64,000 nt of DNA from positions 8,119,460-8,183,459 of the forward strand of contig NC_087083.1 of assembly GCF_026151205.1 (NCBI RefSeq). The letters run 5' to 3'. A program made the position numbers and the translations under genes. Below are positions 54,812 to 64,000 of the stretch, piece by piece. Position 1 is the stretch's first letter, and each line of letters opens with the position of its first letter. This DNA is from Bolinopsis microptera. Its lineage: Eukaryota > Ctenophora > Tentaculata > Lobata > Bolinopsidae. Below the pieces are notes generated by a model, which was not told the origin of the DNA, did no database searches, and was given only the letters and a program-made list of their open reading frames with translations.

Positions 54812-57800
54812 ATGAGCAGCCAATCTCTGGTCTGCCCCAACAGTGATGATGATCAGGCTGACTGTAAGGTAGGACAACATTTCAACAATGTTCCTTATTT
54901 TAAACCATAGCACAATAACAACAAGATGTGTCAAAATCTTCAAAAACAGAAACGATCTATAAAACTGGTTAATTTTTAGGTTGTTTTGGTTGTGATGTTT
55001 GCTATGTCTATATTAGTATATTAATTGTATCATTATTAATTACATTGCTAATTATGTCTATATTGTTGAGTATTTATATTACAAGCTGGATTCGTCTGCA
55101 ATCGTCTATAAACCATGAAAAATAAATCTTGAATTGAAAATAATTCAACAATCAGGTTGTAACAGAACAAGTACCTTTGACGCAGGTTATCCTGCCTAAA
55201 GCAAAGTCTGAGGTTAATACTTATTTCAACTATTTATTATAGTATATTATATATAGTATATTATATATTATTGAAGATACTTATTTTACTTCGGCTTATA
55301 TTGTAACCAGGAGGCGAAGATGGATCCTGGTTACACCCTGGTTACACCCTGTTTACGACCTGGTCACAACCTGGTTACAACCTGGTTACAACCCTGGTTA
55401 CACCCTGTTTACACCCTGGTTACACCCTGGTTACACCCTGGTTACACCCTGGTTACACCCTGGTTACACCCTGGTTACACCCTGGTTACACCCTGGTTAC
55501 ACCCTGGTTACACCCTGGTTACACCCTGGTTACACCCTGGTTACACCCTGGTTACACCCTGGTTACACCCTGGTTACACCCTGGTTACACCCTGGTTACA
55601 CCCTGGTTACACCCTGGTTACACCCTGGTTACACCCTGGTTACACCCTGGTTACACCCTGGTTACACCCTGGTTACACCCTGGTTACACCCTGGTTACAC
55701 CCTGGCCCTGGTTACACCCTGGTTACACCCTGGTTACACCCTGGTTACACCCTGGTTACACCCTAGTTACACCCTGTTTACACCATGGTTACACCATGGT
55801 TACACCCTGGTTACACCCTGGTTACACCCTGGTTACACCCTGGTGACACCCTGGTTACACCATGGTTACACCCTGTTTACACCCTGGTTACACCCTGGTT
55901 ACACCCTGGTTACACCCTGGTTACACCCTGGTTACACCCTGGTTACACCCTGGTTACACCCTGGTTACACCCTGGTTACACCCTGGTTACACCCTGGTTA
56001 CACCTTGGTTACACCCTGGCCCTGGTTACACCCTGGTTACACCCTGGTTACACCCTGGTTACACCCTGGTTACACCCTAGTTACACCCTGTTTACACCAT
56101 GGTTACACCCTGTTTACACCCTGGTTACACCCTGGTTACACCCTGGTTACACCCTGGTTACACCCTGGTTACACCCTGGTTACACCCTGGTTACACCCTG
56201 GTTACACCCTGGTTACACCCTGGTTACACCCTGGTTACACCCTGGTTACACCCTGGTTACACCCTGGTTACACCCTGGTTACACCCTGGTTACACCCTGG
56301 TTACACCCTGGTTACACCCTGGTTACACCCTGGTTACACCCTGGTTACACCCTGGTTACACCCTGGTTAAACCCTAGGGAACTGGTACGGTTTAGGAAGC
56401 ATAGTATTACAGGGTAGGCCAAAAGTATGTAACGTTACTTTTGGCCCACCCTGTATATATTTACATTACTTTGTCAAAGAGTCCAAGGCTTTGCTGCACC
56501 AATAAATTCGTAGTGTTGTTTTTCGTTTAAATCATTTTTAGTTATTCCGTTTGTTGCTACAAGGAAACATGCTATTTATATATTATCAGGAAGAGGAAAT
56601 AGATAAGTTATAAAAACACACTTTTACAATTTACAGGGTAATATAGGCTTGGCAGGTCCAATTAAACGCTTAGCTAACGAACAAAATGGAAACAAGACAT
56701 CTTTCCGGCACTCTGGCTATCAATTCTTTGATAATTTCAGTGAGTTTACCTTTATTTTGTTCTAAGATGTAATGCATAACTTTATCAACCAATAAAAATA
56801 CCCTGCACTATTATAACAGCCAACAATAACGATATCATCAAGATAAACCCATTTTAATTGAAAAGCAATCTATTACCTAAATAAAATACTCTAAGACATG
56901 ACCTTTTACTGTAGGTGACTCCGAGAACGAATCTACTGTTCTGTCAGACATCCAGGAACCAGTTATAACAGAAGATCAAGAAGTGGAGCCTGAAAATACT
57001 GTGAGTTTATGAAATAGAACTATAACAAATGTTCATTTTAAAGATCATCTATGAAGTTTTATGATTATTTGCAATTCCTGTGGCAGGGATGATATTGACT
57101 TACGTTAAAATATATTTTGCCAGTAAATGTGCGCTTTCGAGGGTTAATGAATGAATGAAATTGAACGCTTTAACCCATATAATACCAACAACTCTAAACG
57201 TTCGAATTTTTTGATGAAATTTTGTTTCCTAAGCACTAAGACACCAACTCCGACGATGCAATAATTATTTTGAAAAAATTTATATTTTTTATAGCTTTTT
57301 CGACCCGTACTTTTAAAAGTTCATTGTTGGAGCTTACTTTTTTGAAACATTGCATCGTACTTTTAAAAGTACATCATATTTGAATGATGTACTTTAAAAA
57401 GTACGGGTTTAATGAATAATGTACTTTTAAAAGTACGGGTTTAATGAATAGTGTACTTCTGGAGGTACGTTACTTAATTAAACAGAAACTCAGGGTCAGA
57501 TAATAAAACTAAAAGCCCTTGTCAGAATGGCTGAATAAAATTTAAACAATACATACAAAATTTAAGTGGTACACTAAACAAATCGTGATGGTGGGAACAG
57601 CTATACTTATAAACTACTATCATAATTCCATTTACCAATTTACTAGAATTTTACGAAAATTTTCAGGTTTCGTGCTTTTTACTCTAACTGATTATAAGTC
57701 TAAGGATAAACAAAGCACACAAAGTGCAACGTCACACACTTCACACTTAGCCAAACGCTTTTCACAACTTAAAGAATACCGAAAATGGTGAGAATGAGAA

Positions 57801-60800
57801 GAGAGTAGCAGAGGCTGAGACAATTCTAGAGGAATAGAAGAAAGTAGCAGAAGCTGAGCGTGTTCTAGAGGAGCAAAGGAGAGTAGCAGAAGCTGAAAGA
57901 GTTCTAGAGGAACAGAAGAGAGTAGCAGAAGCTGAGAGAGTTCTAGAGGAGCAGAAGAGACTAGCAGAAGCTGAGATAGTTCTAGTGGAAAAGAAGAGAG
58001 TAGCAGAGGTGGAGACAATTCTAGAGGAACAGAAGAGAGTAGCAGAAGCTGAGCGTATTCTAGAGGAACAGAAGAGAGTAGCAGAAGCTGAGAGAGTTCT
58101 AGAGGAACAGAAGAGAGTAGCAGAAGCTGAGATAGTTCTAGTTGAAAAGAAGAGAGTAGCAGAGGTGGAGAGAATTCTAGAGAAACAGACGAGAGTAGCA
58201 GAAGCTGAGAGAGTTCTAGAGGAACAGAAGAGAGTAGCAGAAGCTGAGCGTATTCTAGAGGAACAGAAGAGAGTAGCAAAGGTGGAGAGAATTCTAGAGA
58301 AACAGACGAGACTAGCAGAAGCTGAGGGAGTTCTAGAGGAACAGAAGAGACTAGAGAGTAGCAGAAGCTGAGCGTATTTTAGAGGAGCATAAGAGAGTAG
58401 CAGAAGCTGAGAGAGTTCTAGAGGAACAGAAGAGAGTAGCAGAGGTAGAGAGAATTCTAGAGAAACAGAGGAGAGTAGCAGAAGCTGAGAGAGTTATAGA
58501 GGAACAGAAGAGAGTAGCAGAGGTGGAGAGAATTCTAGAGAAACAGACGAGAGTAGCAGAAGCTGAGAGAGTTCTAGAGGAACAGAAGAGAGTAGCAGAA
58601 GCTGAGCGTATTTTAGAGGAACAGAAGAGAGTAGCAAAGGTGGAGAGAATTCTAGAGAAACAGACGAGAGTAGCAGAAGCTGAGAGAGTTCTAGAGGAGC
58701 AGAAGAGAATAGCAGAAGCTGAGCGTATTCTAGAGGAACAGAAGAGAGTAGCAGAAGCTGAGCGTATTCTAGAGGAACAGATGAGAGTAGCAGAAGCTGA
58801 GAGAGTTCTAGAGGAACAGAAGAGAGTAGCAGAGGTAGAGAGAATTCTAGAGAAACAGAGGAGAGTAGCAGACGCTGAGAGAGTTATAGAGGAACAGAAG
58901 AGAGTAGCAGAGGTGGAGAGAATTCTAGAGAAACAGACGAGAGTAGCAGAGGTGGAGAGAGTTCTAGAGGAACAGAACAACTCAGCTGAGGAAATGCATA
59001 GACTACAAGGAAAGGAATCTTATGTTGGAACAGCAGATTGCTGATGGCACACAATCATGTCAGTATTTAATAGTTAACATACATTGGAGTTCGGAAACCA
59101 GTTACAAGATCTAGGATTGTGAACATTAAGCGGGGGGGGGGGGGGGTTATCAGGTACCAAGTTGAGAAATCACGGTACTGACTGTGTTTTGGTATATAAA
59201 ATAAGATACCCTCCCATAAATTGCTTTAAACAGCTCATTAAACATTGGGAAATGGACAAAGTATACCCACTATTTAATAGGGGTTTTGTTTCCAATGCAG
59301 TCGAATTAAATAAAAAGTTACAAAAAAAGGAAACAAAATTTTTAAAAAACCCAAAAAAAAGGAAAAAAAAGTCAAAACCCAAAAAAACCCATTCCCAAAA
59401 TTGAAATTTGAGGTAAAATGGATTTTTGGGGTTGGACACCCCCTTAGTACCTTGTACTAACTGATTTTCTGGGAAATGAGCAGCAGACCCACCACTTATT
59501 ACAAAAGTACTAACAGTAACTGTGTTTTGGAAGAAAATATGACCCACCCCCCGCATTAAGTAAGAGTATATTGAAGGCCGCTCTGCAAGACGCGGAATAA
59601 CCGGGAGAAAACGTGGATCCTTCAAGATCGACTAAATCCCAGAAGTCACAACAGAAAGTTTCTGTTGTGACTTCCGTACTGATTCAGAACAATTTACCTG
59701 CCATTACAGTCTTACCGACGTTAATCATGCCAGCACACATTGTGTAGTCTATATAAATTATAAACCTGTACTTTTAAAAGTACATTTTTCGTGAAACCTG
59801 TCCTTTTAAAAGTACAATATTTGAAGATAATGCACTTTTAAAAGTACGTACTTTTAAAAGTACATCATTGTCTAGAATGATGTACTTTTAAAAGTACACC
59901 CAATTAACATCTCAATTAGAGGCAATTTATGATTTTTATGTCGCCCCACATTATTGCCTATTTATTGCACAATCGTTTAGGCAATATTAAAAAACCAAAT
60001 TTGGGATCTATCAAAGTTGGAGAATTGGCTGGTGGTACCGAGGATTTACCATTTTTCAAAGTACCATTTTTGACCACCTTTGCCAACATCCTATAAATTT
60101 CTTGCTTTTTTTACCCATCTGGCCAGGGTGTTAAAATCATCAACAGACCTTTTCTAACCTAATGCAAAAAACTGTATTAAAAAATATTTGTCACGAGACA
60201 AGTTAGGTCACTGTTTATGAACCGTACTTTTAAAAGTACCGTGGAAGAATATGGGTTAAACAACATTTTCTTCTACTTGGATCAGTAAGTCCAACTCTTC
60301 ATACATTTCAGCAAGCCATCAGTGTGTTCTACTCTATTTTAATCCTTGTGGTAAATGTAGGGTTCATCTTAGCCGCTACTTTTGTCTTCATGATCGTCGA
60401 AAACAGGGTAAGATCTTAAACTTAAAGAATCAACAAAATTAAAAAATACAATAGCCCCCCCCCCCCCCCCCCCCCCCTCGGCTGATTACGTAATATGTGA
60501 ACGACCCCATATACAATAAGCGTACTCATCCACTAACCACTTGGTAATATAAAACTCAAAACTGAAAATATTGCACTTGCTAATAGGGGGAGACGAAAAG
60601 GAACGCTGAGGCGTACGAAACACTTCAACACTTTGAAGGACATATAGACAATGCAACCAACATCCTTGCAGGTTTGTATTTATACATGCGTGTGTATGTG
60701 TTCGAGTGTGTGTGGGCATTGAATCGATTTGCTTGAATCTCAAAAATGGTGAGCTAAATGCCAGTTTTACAGGTTCTAATCCGAGGTATAAGAGCTATAA

Positions 60801-63456
60801 GTATAACTTTAGGTAGTGAGTTATGTAAAATTTAAGGGTACAACTGGATTTGGAGGAGTAATTATAGGGCCTACGAAATATTTTCCGCCGGTATTTTGTC
60901 GAGCTGAACATCCTGTACCCTTTGAACAACCCCGATTTCAGTTTGAGAAATTACCACGTTACAGTATATAAACCTATTTATTAAACATATTTATAGTATA
61001 ATAGTAGTTACTTATTGACCAGAGTTGCTGACACTGCAACAGCAGATGTGCAGAAAGAATAACGACAGAGTGGGTAATGATTGGGTTTTCTGGGGATCAT
61101 TCCAGTTCTGTAACACCGTCATAACAACTCTTGGTGGGCAACTGTAGTTATTGTTTCAGTTAAGCGTCTTACTTCAATATCTGTCATTTTTAGGCAAAGT
61201 TTAGATTTCGGAGTTATAAATTCTAAAATTTTAACTTTTTTATCTTCCTTATGATATAATTATATGTATATTGTCCTCAAATATATCGTCCTTCTTATAT
61301 TATGATAGTACTCACACCATTTTGGTTAAAAACGCTTATATCCTAATTCATAATTCCTATATATGTATACAATGTATACAATGTATACAATGTATCAGTA
61401 TACAATATATGCGAGTAAAAATCGCCCCTTCGTTTAGGATACGGTCTAGTGTACCCCCACACAGCAATAGCAAAGTACATCACCATGGTGTACGGTCTAT
61501 TTGGAATACCCATATATCTCTGCTACATCGCCTACTTTACGGATTATGTGCTGCTAGGGTTGGATGCTATCAGGTGCTGCATACAGCGCTGGACACAGTA
61601 AGTGTGTTTATTATGTGCTGCTAGGGTTGGATGCTATCAGGTGCTGCATACAGCGCTCGACACAGTAAGTGTGTTTATTATGTGCTGCTAGGGTTGGATG
61701 CTATCAGGTGCTGCATACAGCGCTGGACACAGTAAGTGTGTTTATTATGTGCTGCTAGGGTTGGATGCTATCAGGTGCTGCATACAGCGCTGGACACAGT
61801 AAGTGTGTTTATTATGTGCTGCTAGGGTTGGATGCTATCAGGTGCTGCATATAGCGCTGGACACAGTAAGTGTGTTTATTATGTGCTGCTAGGGTTGGAT
61901 GCTATCAGGTGCTGCATACAGCGCTGGACACAGTAAGTGTGTTTATTATGTGCTGCTAGGGTTGGATGCTATCAGGTGCTGCATACAGCGCTGGACACAG
62001 TAAGTGTGTTTTAAGGGACGATTTCACGCCTCTTAAACGCCCCTTAAAAACGTTTAATACTTTTAAGTTAAAACAAAGACATTCTAAAATATATCTCTAC
62101 TTATTGTTTTACATTCTACAAGTACAACATGTACCCTATTTTACATTCTAAAACATGTGCCCTATTTTTATGTTCACGTGATTAGTATTAGTAAGCTTTT
62201 ATTTTGTAAATTAGATATAATTAGTTAGGTAGACAAATATATGTATATTTATATAGAAGAGCAGTTCCAACATCAGTTATTTCATATTTTCAATTTGTAT
62301 TCTTGGTATGAGCGCGGTATAAATACACTGCTTCTTTTTTATTTTAACTATTCTAAGTCACCAAGTAGCATTAAATACGTTTTCTTGCAGCTGGAATTGG
62401 ATGGTAAAATCTCAAATCCGAATAGCTCTCATGCGATCTCTGTTCGCCACAATTTGTCTTTTTATTTACATCGGTGAGAAAACTTACTTAAAATGATTCC
62501 CAACACCCGATTTTATTGATGGAAGTTATGATTTGATACAATAACAATAATTCAATTACATTGATTACAATGATTACAATGATGACAACGACTACAATGA
62601 TTACAATGACTACAATGACTACAGTGTATCGTTTACAGCGGTACACTTGTGGGTAGTATACCCTTCCGAGAGGGACTGGGAGGAGCCCCACATGAAGAGA
62701 TCACTAATGCAAATGTTCTATTGGCAGGTAAGCAAGTAAATAAAGTCAAATTTTATTAATATTATGTACAGTATATATTATTACGTATATACAGAGACTG
62801 TTGGACGTTGGTAGTATAACACCCTACCAACGAGATACAGATATTATATATATATTATTACTATTACTATAAAATATATTACTATTTTACCATTTTGTTA
62901 TTCCTGGCCTCATACCGTATAAGCTTTTTGGATCATGGTGTTAATCGTAGTGACAACCGACGTTATTAATTTCTGACAGAATTTCACTCAATTTCCTCAG
63001 ACGATAAGGTTTACGACTATTGGTTTCGGTGATATTGTGGTGCTGTTGGGACATGAGATCCCCAAGCTGATGTCCTCTACTTTACTGGGGCTTCCACTTG
63101 GGATTTGCTGCATGAACGTTTACTTTTCAGCCATCAGGTTGTTTTTTAATAAAACAATTATTTTTTAATTGAATCTATCGAATTTTTTAATTGAATCGGT
63201 CCTTCCGAGTACGTAGATGTTTTTGAGAACATGTATCAATTAACAACTTTAGTTAAAAGAGATGCCTGACTCATCACATAGTATGTTTAAATATTATACA
63301 AATTTATCGATTAATTCTAATTTAATAATTAGTTACATAGTATGTAGTTTATAATAAGCTGGATTTTATCCCAGGAGTATGTCTGGCACAAAGATGTTCC
63401 AAAACTCTACTGTTTACGAAAAGTTTAGGTCATGTTGCGGCAGAAAACAACAGTGA
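54812..63456 (+). CDS. Two-pore-domain (K2P) potassium channel
   Basis: Exons: 54812-54868, 55156-55212, optional exon from 55311, 56637-56739, 56915-57000, 60312-60407, 60587-60671, 61023-61133, 61438-61597, 62391-62473, 62639-62727, 63001-63137, 63375-63456. All phases match; about 381 aa without the optional exon. An acidic N-terminus (about 100 aa) precedes M1 (FYSILILVVNVGFILAATFV). The extracellular cap is followed by pore 1 (NTVITTLGYG, about 192-201), M2 (YGLFGIPIYLCYIAYF), M3 (LFATICLFIYIG), pore 2 (RFTTIGFGD, about 312-320), M4 (GLPLGICCMNVYF) and a very short C-tail. The paired GYG/GFG filters with two pore loops define K2P leak channels, which work as plasma-membrane dimers setting resting potential. 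Subfamily not assigned. Poly(A) signal AATAAA at 63687. Confidence 0.92.
55311..56370. repeat. Optional K2P exon running into an 11-bp donor array (GGTTACACCCT)n
   Basis: After acceptor TTGTAACCAG, a short segment from 55311 (EAKMDPGYTL) enters about 93 copies of the undecamer, each offering CCTG/GTTACA as a weak donor. Neighbouring exons require a phase 0 exit, which every third unit from the second onward provides. No unit contains a stop in any of the three frames, so alternative donors would add multiples of 11 residues. The exon could also be skipped without a frameshift. A few units are altered (CCTGGCCCTGG, CCATGG, CCTGTTTAC). Confidence 0.75.
56408..56455. mobile_element. 44-bp hairpin flanked by TA, mariner-MITE-like
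   Basis: CAGGGTAGGCCAAAAGTA and its complement (one mismatch) face each other across eight bases and are flanked by TA on both sides. Such tiny hairpins with TA flanks resemble the residual ends of Tc1/mariner-type MITEs. Confidence 0.55.
57790..58985 (+). repeat. 39-bp tandem array encoding RVAEAERVLEEQK-like units
   Basis: About 30 copies of a 39-bp unit inside the long K2P intron. In one frame each reads as a 13-residue coiled-coil unit (for example RVAEAERILEEQK), but that frame is broken by TAG at about 57834 and by a 7-bp insertion near 58345. As 39 is a multiple of three, a long open frame is expected from the repeat alone. It may be a decayed coiled-coil exon or plain satellite. A possible splice-bounded segment (about 57668-57785) precedes it. 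Confidence 0.7.
59131..59147. repeat. Poly-G tract
   Basis: A run of about 16 G. Flanking DNA to 59560 contains two loosely similar blocks (GTACTGACTGTGTTTTGG and CAGTAACTGTGTTTTGG). No gene is seen. Confidence 0.7.
59642..59674. other. Perfect 16-bp hairpin
   Basis: GAAGTCACAACAGAAA, one base, then its exact complement. It is in the K2P intron near the palindrome cluster; origin unknown. Confidence 0.7.
60453..60513. repeat. Poly-C tract and dispersed block shared with 51338-51392
   Basis: About 24 C followed by TCGGCTGATTACGTAATATG and TGAACGACCCCATAT, identical to the block after the poly-C tract at 51338. It lies between two K2P exons. Confidence 0.85.
61543..62010. repeat. 67-bp array of K2P exon end and splice donor, seven copies
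   Basis: ATTATGTGCTGCTAGGGTTG through GGACACAGTAAGTGTG, the last about 55 nt of the exon 61438-61597 plus its donor, is repeated at 67-bp spacing (GGACACAGTAAG at 61591, then 61658, 61725 and on to 61993). Only single-base differences are seen (CGACACA, ATATAGC). Reading past the first donor gives CAG TAA, so downstream donors would truncate the channel. Confidence 0.96.
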
Positions 63457-63686
63457 ACAGAGTACACGTGTTGACTTTATTAACTAAAACGTAGCGATCA
63501 TAGTTGAAAGTGAGCTACAAATAACTAAAAATACTGGAAATTAGTCCGAGAATCAACTGACTGACTGGTCACCTTATTTGATTGATTAACACTTATTGCA
63601 ATTAAATGGTTTAAACATTGTCTACGATTGACTCATGATTGACTATTTGGTAACTGATTAAAGTGATAATTCATATTTTTGTATGC

Positions 63687-63692
63687 AATAAA
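63687..63692 (+). promoter_or_regulatory. Poly(A) signal of the K2P gene
   Basis: AATAAA about 230 nt after the K2P stop codon, before the convergent minus-strand gene. Confidence 0.6.
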
Positions 63693-63894
63693 GATTAATA
63701 CAACGGTATAAACTACAAAACATCTTAAACTTTTAAAATCTAAATGACATCAACAACAACAAGACAACAAATCATAAATATTCACTCGTATCTTCGGCTG
63801 ATTCATAACCTTAAAACATTTTTGTATCTGAATAAATTGATGCGGTGTTAAAAATATCAAAACATTACTGATTTTGTTAACTTTTGTTTATTAA

Positions 63895-64000
63895 TCAAGA
63901 CTCAGAAGGGCCTCCTGCTAAAGAAACGTTCCAGTCTTCAAATATGGTTTTGAGGTTCTCACCAAAATTGAAAACAACATTAAACTTATCATTGCCTAAT
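63895..64000 (-). CDS. Last coding exon of an unidentified minus-strand gene (partial)
   Basis: On the minus strand an open frame enters from the right edge and ends in TGA at 63895-63897. The last residues include NDKFNVVFNFGENLKTIFED and end AGGPSES. AATAAA lies three bases after the stop (63887-63892), giving a very short 3' UTR or an alternative early poly(A) site. Codon-like composition and this layout suggest a true gene end, tail to tail with the K2P gene. The family is not recognisable from about 34 residues. Confidence 0.5.
   Translation of the reverse strand, partial: LGNDKFNVVFNFGENLKTIFEDWNVSLAGGPSES

Larger units (their letters stand above)
57357..60239. repeat. Scattered 16-bp palindrome GTACTTTTAAAAGTAC
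   Basis: Exact copies at 57357, 57421, 59768, 59848, 59882 and 60224, plus near copies near 57307, 57389, 59801 and 59832, all within one K2P intron (57001-60311). Two of them are directly adjacent. I saw none elsewhere in the window. Confidence 0.85.

Noticed and set aside
55320-56417. Overlapping open frames of GYTLVTPWLHP type as an independent gene
   Set aside because: All three frames are open because the 11-bp unit lacks stops; treated only as a possible extension of a K2P exon.
59162-59404. Lysine-rich 80-aa frame
   Set aside because: Generated by an A-rich tract in an intron; no splice sites or homology.

Overview
The window is animal nuclear DNA: AT-rich, intron-dense, with small exons bounded by GT/AG sites in consistent phase, and with many tandem arrays and transposon remnants. 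Four things point to a non-bilaterian metazoan, most likely a cnidarian: a TRPM2-type channel whose Nudix box is intact, an intronless class A receptor with AYR instead of DRY, tandem three-finger (Ly6/uPAR) domains, and TTAGGG-type telomeric hexamers. The species assignment is inference. All exon models below were read by eye from splice sites and phase.

Layout. (1) 256-5006, minus: a five-exon gene for an unrecognised secreted protein of about 202 aa. (2) 7020-8072, minus: an intronless rhodopsin-type GPCR. (3) 9252-42252, minus: a 40-exon TRPM2-like channel of about 1574 aa with SLOG/MHR region, six-helix pore domain and C-terminal NUDT9 homology domain. Its phases close from first ATG to stop. 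Its introns hold a hAT-like MITE (17844-18456), a 3.6 kb fold-back element (22134-25746), an oppositely oriented nested secreted-protein gene (26241-27697) and a very young LTR retrotransposon that carries gag but no visible pol (30074-38286). (4) 42.3-48.5 kb: no gene seen; segmental duplications, palindromes and an inverted-repeat element with a telomere-like core (44866-45629). (5) 48536-51783, plus: a six-exon secreted protein with two three-finger domains. (6) 54812-63456, plus: a two-pore-domain (K2P) potassium channel. (7) 63895 to the right edge, minus: the last coding exon of an unidentified gene, tail to tail with the K2P gene.

The most unusual property is shared by four unrelated genes. 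Tandem duplications repeatedly start at exon-intron junctions, so the end of an exon plus its splice donor (less often an acceptor) is copied into the adjoining intron 2 to about 75 times. I count about 13 such junctions. Several grew into long minisatellites, and in two cases a simple repeat lies between or beside the copies. In most cases only the copy next to the body of the exon keeps the reading frame, which may explain why these expansions are tolerated.

The genes do not form a pathway visible in the sequence. Two are ion channels (a Ca2+-permeable ADP-ribose-gated type and a K+ leak type), one is a receptor, and three encode small secreted or surface cysteine-containing proteins.
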